From NCBI GenBank assembly GCA_903944255.1, contig CAJARE010000187.1:1-8094 (forward strand): 8,094 bases of DNA. The letters are read 5' to 3'. A model generated the notes under the pieces. That model ran no database searches, was not told where the DNA came from, and worked only from the letters and a program-made list of their open reading frames with translations. This document shows positions 6,348 through 8,094 of the stretch, in pieces (positions within the stretch are counted from its first letter, which is position 1; every line of letters begins with the position of its first letter). Source of the DNA: an uncultured beta proteobacterium. Lineage in GTDB: Bacteria > Pseudomonadota > Gammaproteobacteria > Burkholderiales > Burkholderiaceae. The translations under genes were made by a program, and so were the position numbers.

Positions 6348-7652
6348 TTATGGCGTCATTAAACGCCCTACTGCGCGAGAATAATCAATTTCTCCCTGGG
6401 TAAAACGCTCATGGTTCTCCTCCACTGAAGAAAGATCATATAAATAATTCACCATTAGTGAAGCAGATTGGCGCAAGCCTTTACGGGACAGGTCGCCAGC
6501 CCAATTAATTTGATGCAATCTGGCACCGTTACTCAAATGAAACTTAGCTACAGGGTTACCATTTCTTCCGGCTGAACCCAGGCCCAAATAAATACTAGCC
6601 AAGCATAACAAGGCTGATTTTTCTTTTTTAGTTGCATTATCGGGATGCCAACCAGCACTTAAACGCTCAGACCAAGAGCGATGGTTCAGGTCTATCGTTT
6701 CTAAAGCCTGATCTCGCGCAGTCCGAATCGCAGGCTTAAGTTGTGAACCTGATTTTTGATCGCTAATATCAGCGCCAGCAGCAATCCAATCTATGAATCC
6801 AGGAATAGGAGAAAGTGTGACAAAGGTTTTTAAACTAGGGAACTCTGCATGCAATTGCTCTGCAACGCGCTTGATTAAAAAATTACCCATGGATACACCA
6901 CGTAAACCTGGCTCGCAGTTACTAATCGAATAAAAAGCTGCAACTTTATATTGAGATGCTTGATGCATGGTCTCCGCCTTTTTATCAACCAAGGGCATGA
7001 CGATCGCTGGAATTTCTGGCAACAGAGCAACCTCAACGAATATCAGGGGCTCATGAGGCAATTGCGGATGAAAAAATGCGAAACATCTACGATCGGGCTG
7101 CAGCCTACGGCGCAAATCATCCCAACCATCAATAGCATGCACTGCCTCATGCTGAATTAGCTTTTCCAAGACTTCTGCTGGCGATTTCCAATCAACTCGA
7201 TGCATTTTTAGAAAGCCAGGATTAAACCAAGAAGATAGGAGGTGGCGTAAATCAAAATCAACTGCAGTTAACTCGGGTTGCTTGTCTAATAATTGCAATA
7301 AATCCCGACGCATTTCTACTAAAGCTGCTGTGCCATCACTTGCCCGATTCAGACGACGAAATAATTCTTGTCTTAAGGGTTCAGCAACACGCTGTAACTT
7401 AATGTAATTTCGTGCATTTGCTTCTACTGAAAAATGTTGTGCGGCAGTCATAACCGCCGCTGGATCAGGGTTGAGCTTTTCAAATAAGAAGGTAAAAAAT
7501 TTGGCATGCTGATCTTTAGATAACTTACGATAGTTATGAATCACCTCATCTGCCATGCTGACAGCATTCGATTCTCCTCGCTCAGAAACGAGGCGATTTA
7601 CAGCCCCAGTAAGGCGCGAAAAATAGCGGGCTTTTGCAAGCTTTTCAAGCAT
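6348..7652 (-). CDS. malonyl-CoA decarboxylase
   Basis: This 434-residue protein converts malonyl-CoA to acetyl-CoA and CO2. It has the two-part MCD architecture: a helical N-terminal domain (about 1-160, with HFSVEANARNYIKLQRVAEP and RRDLL) and a C-terminal catalytic domain with an acetyltransferase-like fold. The catalytic part shows RRCFAFFHPQLPHEPLIFVEVAL (188-210), AFYSISNCEPGLRGVSMGNFLIKRV (239-263), TFVTLSPIPGFIDWI (276-290) and FHLSNGARLHQINWAGDLS (371-389), then MVNYLYDL. By comparison with characterised MCDs, the catalytic Ser lies in SIS, the Glu in FVEVAL and the His in the 371-380 motif; exact residue matching was not done. The start ATG 7652 has a weak GAAAGAG ribosome site. It is the first gene of the malonate cluster (MatA role), and 127 bp separate it from the Bug gene. 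Confidence 0.95.
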   Translation of the reverse strand: MLEKLAKARYFSRLTGAVNRLVSERGESNAVSMADEVIHNYRKLSKDQHAKFFTFLFEKLNPDPAAVMTAAQHFSVEANARNYIKLQRVAEPLRQELFRRLNRASDGTAALVEMRRDLLQLLDKQPELTAVDFDLRHLLSSWFNPGFLKMHRVDWKSPAEVLEKLIQHEAVHAIDGWDDLRRRLQPDRRCFAFFHPQLPHEPLIFVEVALLPEIPAIVMPLVDKKAETMHQASQYKVAAFYSISNCEPGLRGVSMGNFLIKRVAEQLHAEFPSLKTFVTLSPIPGFIDWIAAGADISDQKSGSQLKPAIRTARDQALETIDLNHRSWSERLSAGWHPDNATKKEKSALLCLASIYLGLGSAGRNGNPVAKFHLSNGARLHQINWAGDLSRKGLRQSASLMVNYLYDLSSVEENHERFTQGEIDYSRAVGRLMTP

Positions 7653-7700
7653 GAAACTCTTTCAAAGAATGGGTTTGGTGATCTCTCACTTTGTGGGCTC

Positions 7701-7729
7701 AATGTATCCCTCAGAAGAGATCAAATCAA
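7701..7729 (-). promoter_or_regulatory. predicted sigma-70 promoter of the malonyl-CoA decarboxylase gene
   Basis: Read on the minus strand, the -35 is TTGATT (7729-7724, four of six matches). The spacer is exactly 17 bases and the -10 is TACATT (7706-7701, four of six). The predicted start is near 7694, giving a leader of about 42 bases to ATG 7652. Optimal spacing and the position next to a LysR-type box support it; the modest box scores fit an activator-dependent promoter. Not experimentally shown. Confidence 0.5.
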
Positions 7730-7748
7730 TTAAGAGAAATGTCTTATT

Positions 7749-7765
7749 ATTAACTTTAAGTTAAT
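7749..7765. promoter_or_regulatory. candidate LysR-type regulator binding site (17-bp palindrome)
   Basis: ATTAACTT-T-AAGTTAAT is a perfect inverted repeat with 8-base arms and one central base. It contains a T-N11-A core (T7751 to A7763), the general LysR recognition form. Its centre, 7757, is about 63 bp upstream of the predicted decarboxylase start site, where the primary LysR recognition site normally sits. A LysR-type gene ends only 26 bp away. The site is AT-rich in an AT-rich gap, so a chance palindrome is the alternative. Confidence 0.5.
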
Positions 7766-7790
7766 TATTGAAGTATAAAATGAAAATGGC

Positions 7791-8094
7791 TTATAAATTA
7801 TTGCGATGCATCATACGGGCTTCAGCGGCTAGCGCCAAGATATTGGGGTTTGATTCATTAACCTGGAGATACATCAAGGCAATATGCTGGGTCACCTCAT
7901 ATTTGGACAACAAGGGGGTGAAGACAATGGCATCCCCCATCAGCGCCTTCACCCTTCCCGGCAACAATGATTTACCGAGGTCGCCAGAGACCATATTCAT
8001 AAGTGAAAAAATATCCCCTACTTTCATAACAACTTGTGGCTTAAAGCCTGCTAATTTAAAAGCATCATAAAAACCAGAAGTGGTTGCAAAACCA
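7791..8094 (-). CDS. C-terminal part of a LysR-type transcriptional regulator (5' end outside window)
   Basis: The minus-strand frame is open from the window edge (first full codon at 8093) to TAA at 7793-7791, giving 100 residues. The ATG at 8027 is internal, because the frame continues upstream without a stop (GFATTSGFYDAFKLAG...). The pattern fits the second half of a LysR effector-binding domain: a helix of FYDAFKLAGFKPQVV, then a DIFSLMNMVSGDLGKSLLPGRV segment (LysR 'mVaaGlGislLP.rv'), then a strand with IVFTPL and a final helix NPNILALAAEARMM. The DNA-binding domain is outside. It lies upstream of the decarboxylase in the same direction and is the natural candidate activator of the malonate genes, with malonate or malonyl-CoA as possible effector (inference). 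Confidence 0.85.
   Translation of the reverse strand, partial: GFATTSGFYDAFKLAGFKPQVVMKVGDIFSLMNMVSGDLGKSLLPGRVKALMGDAIVFTPLLSKYEVTQHIALMYLQVNESNPNILALAAEARMMHRNNL

Noticed and set aside
7749..7765. Palindrome as a terminator of the LysR gene
   Set aside because: The arms are AT-rich with one C-G pair each and a one-base centre, so it cannot form a stable terminator hairpin; an operator is more likely.
7791..8027. Stand-alone 78-residue protein starting at ATG 8027 (minus strand)
   Set aside because: The frame is open to the window edge and the added residues continue the LysR effector domain, so this is an internal methionine.

Overview
The window looks like core chromosome of a moderate-GC betaproteobacterium of the Burkholderiales. 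The zapA / 6S RNA / TSUP gene order, the Bug-type binding protein and the protein sequences all suggest something close to Polynucleobacter. That taxonomic call is my inference; no marker gene here proves it.

Left part (1-1999, + strand): the end of a BtuFCD-type ABC importer operon for vitamin B12 (a ferric chelate is the alternative substrate). It holds the last 87 residues of the periplasmic binding protein, a complete FecCD-type permease and a complete ATPase. The genes are joined by TAATG and ATGA overlaps, so they are translationally coupled.

Middle part (2053-3673, + strand): a small coiled-coil protein, the Z-ring protein ZapA, the 6S RNA gene (ssrS) and an 8-TM TSUP (TauE/SafE) transporter. 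The 6S RNA can be folded from the sequence. It has a 10-bp terminal stem (2638-2647 with 2842-2851), a central bubble with the conserved CTTGAACCGAT element, the 3'-side hairpin at 2803-2823, and the long arm closed by GGAACG/CGTTCC. Its 5' strand is also the last codons of zapA, and its 3' strand contains the ribosome binding site of the TSUP gene. The RNA therefore overlaps both neighbouring translation units.

Right part (3680-8094, - strand): a malonate utilisation locus. In transcription order it has the C-terminal part of a LysR-type regulator cut by the window edge, a promoter region, malonyl-CoA decarboxylase, a Bug/TctC-type periplasmic binding protein and a malonyl-CoA synthetase (MatB type). 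Together, MatB activates malonate with ATP and CoA and the decarboxylase turns malonyl-CoA into acetyl-CoA. The Bug protein probably captures the acid in the periplasm, but no membrane partner is visible. The region upstream of the decarboxylase has a 17-bp AT-rich palindrome fitting a T-N11-A LysR box. It is centred about 63 bp upstream of the start site predicted from a good -35/-10 pair.

I see no mobile elements, CRISPR arrays, tRNAs or signs of recent transfer. I found no undescribed multi-gene system. The most noteworthy points are the overlaps of the 6S RNA with its neighbours and the inferred LysR operator/promoter of the malonate locus.
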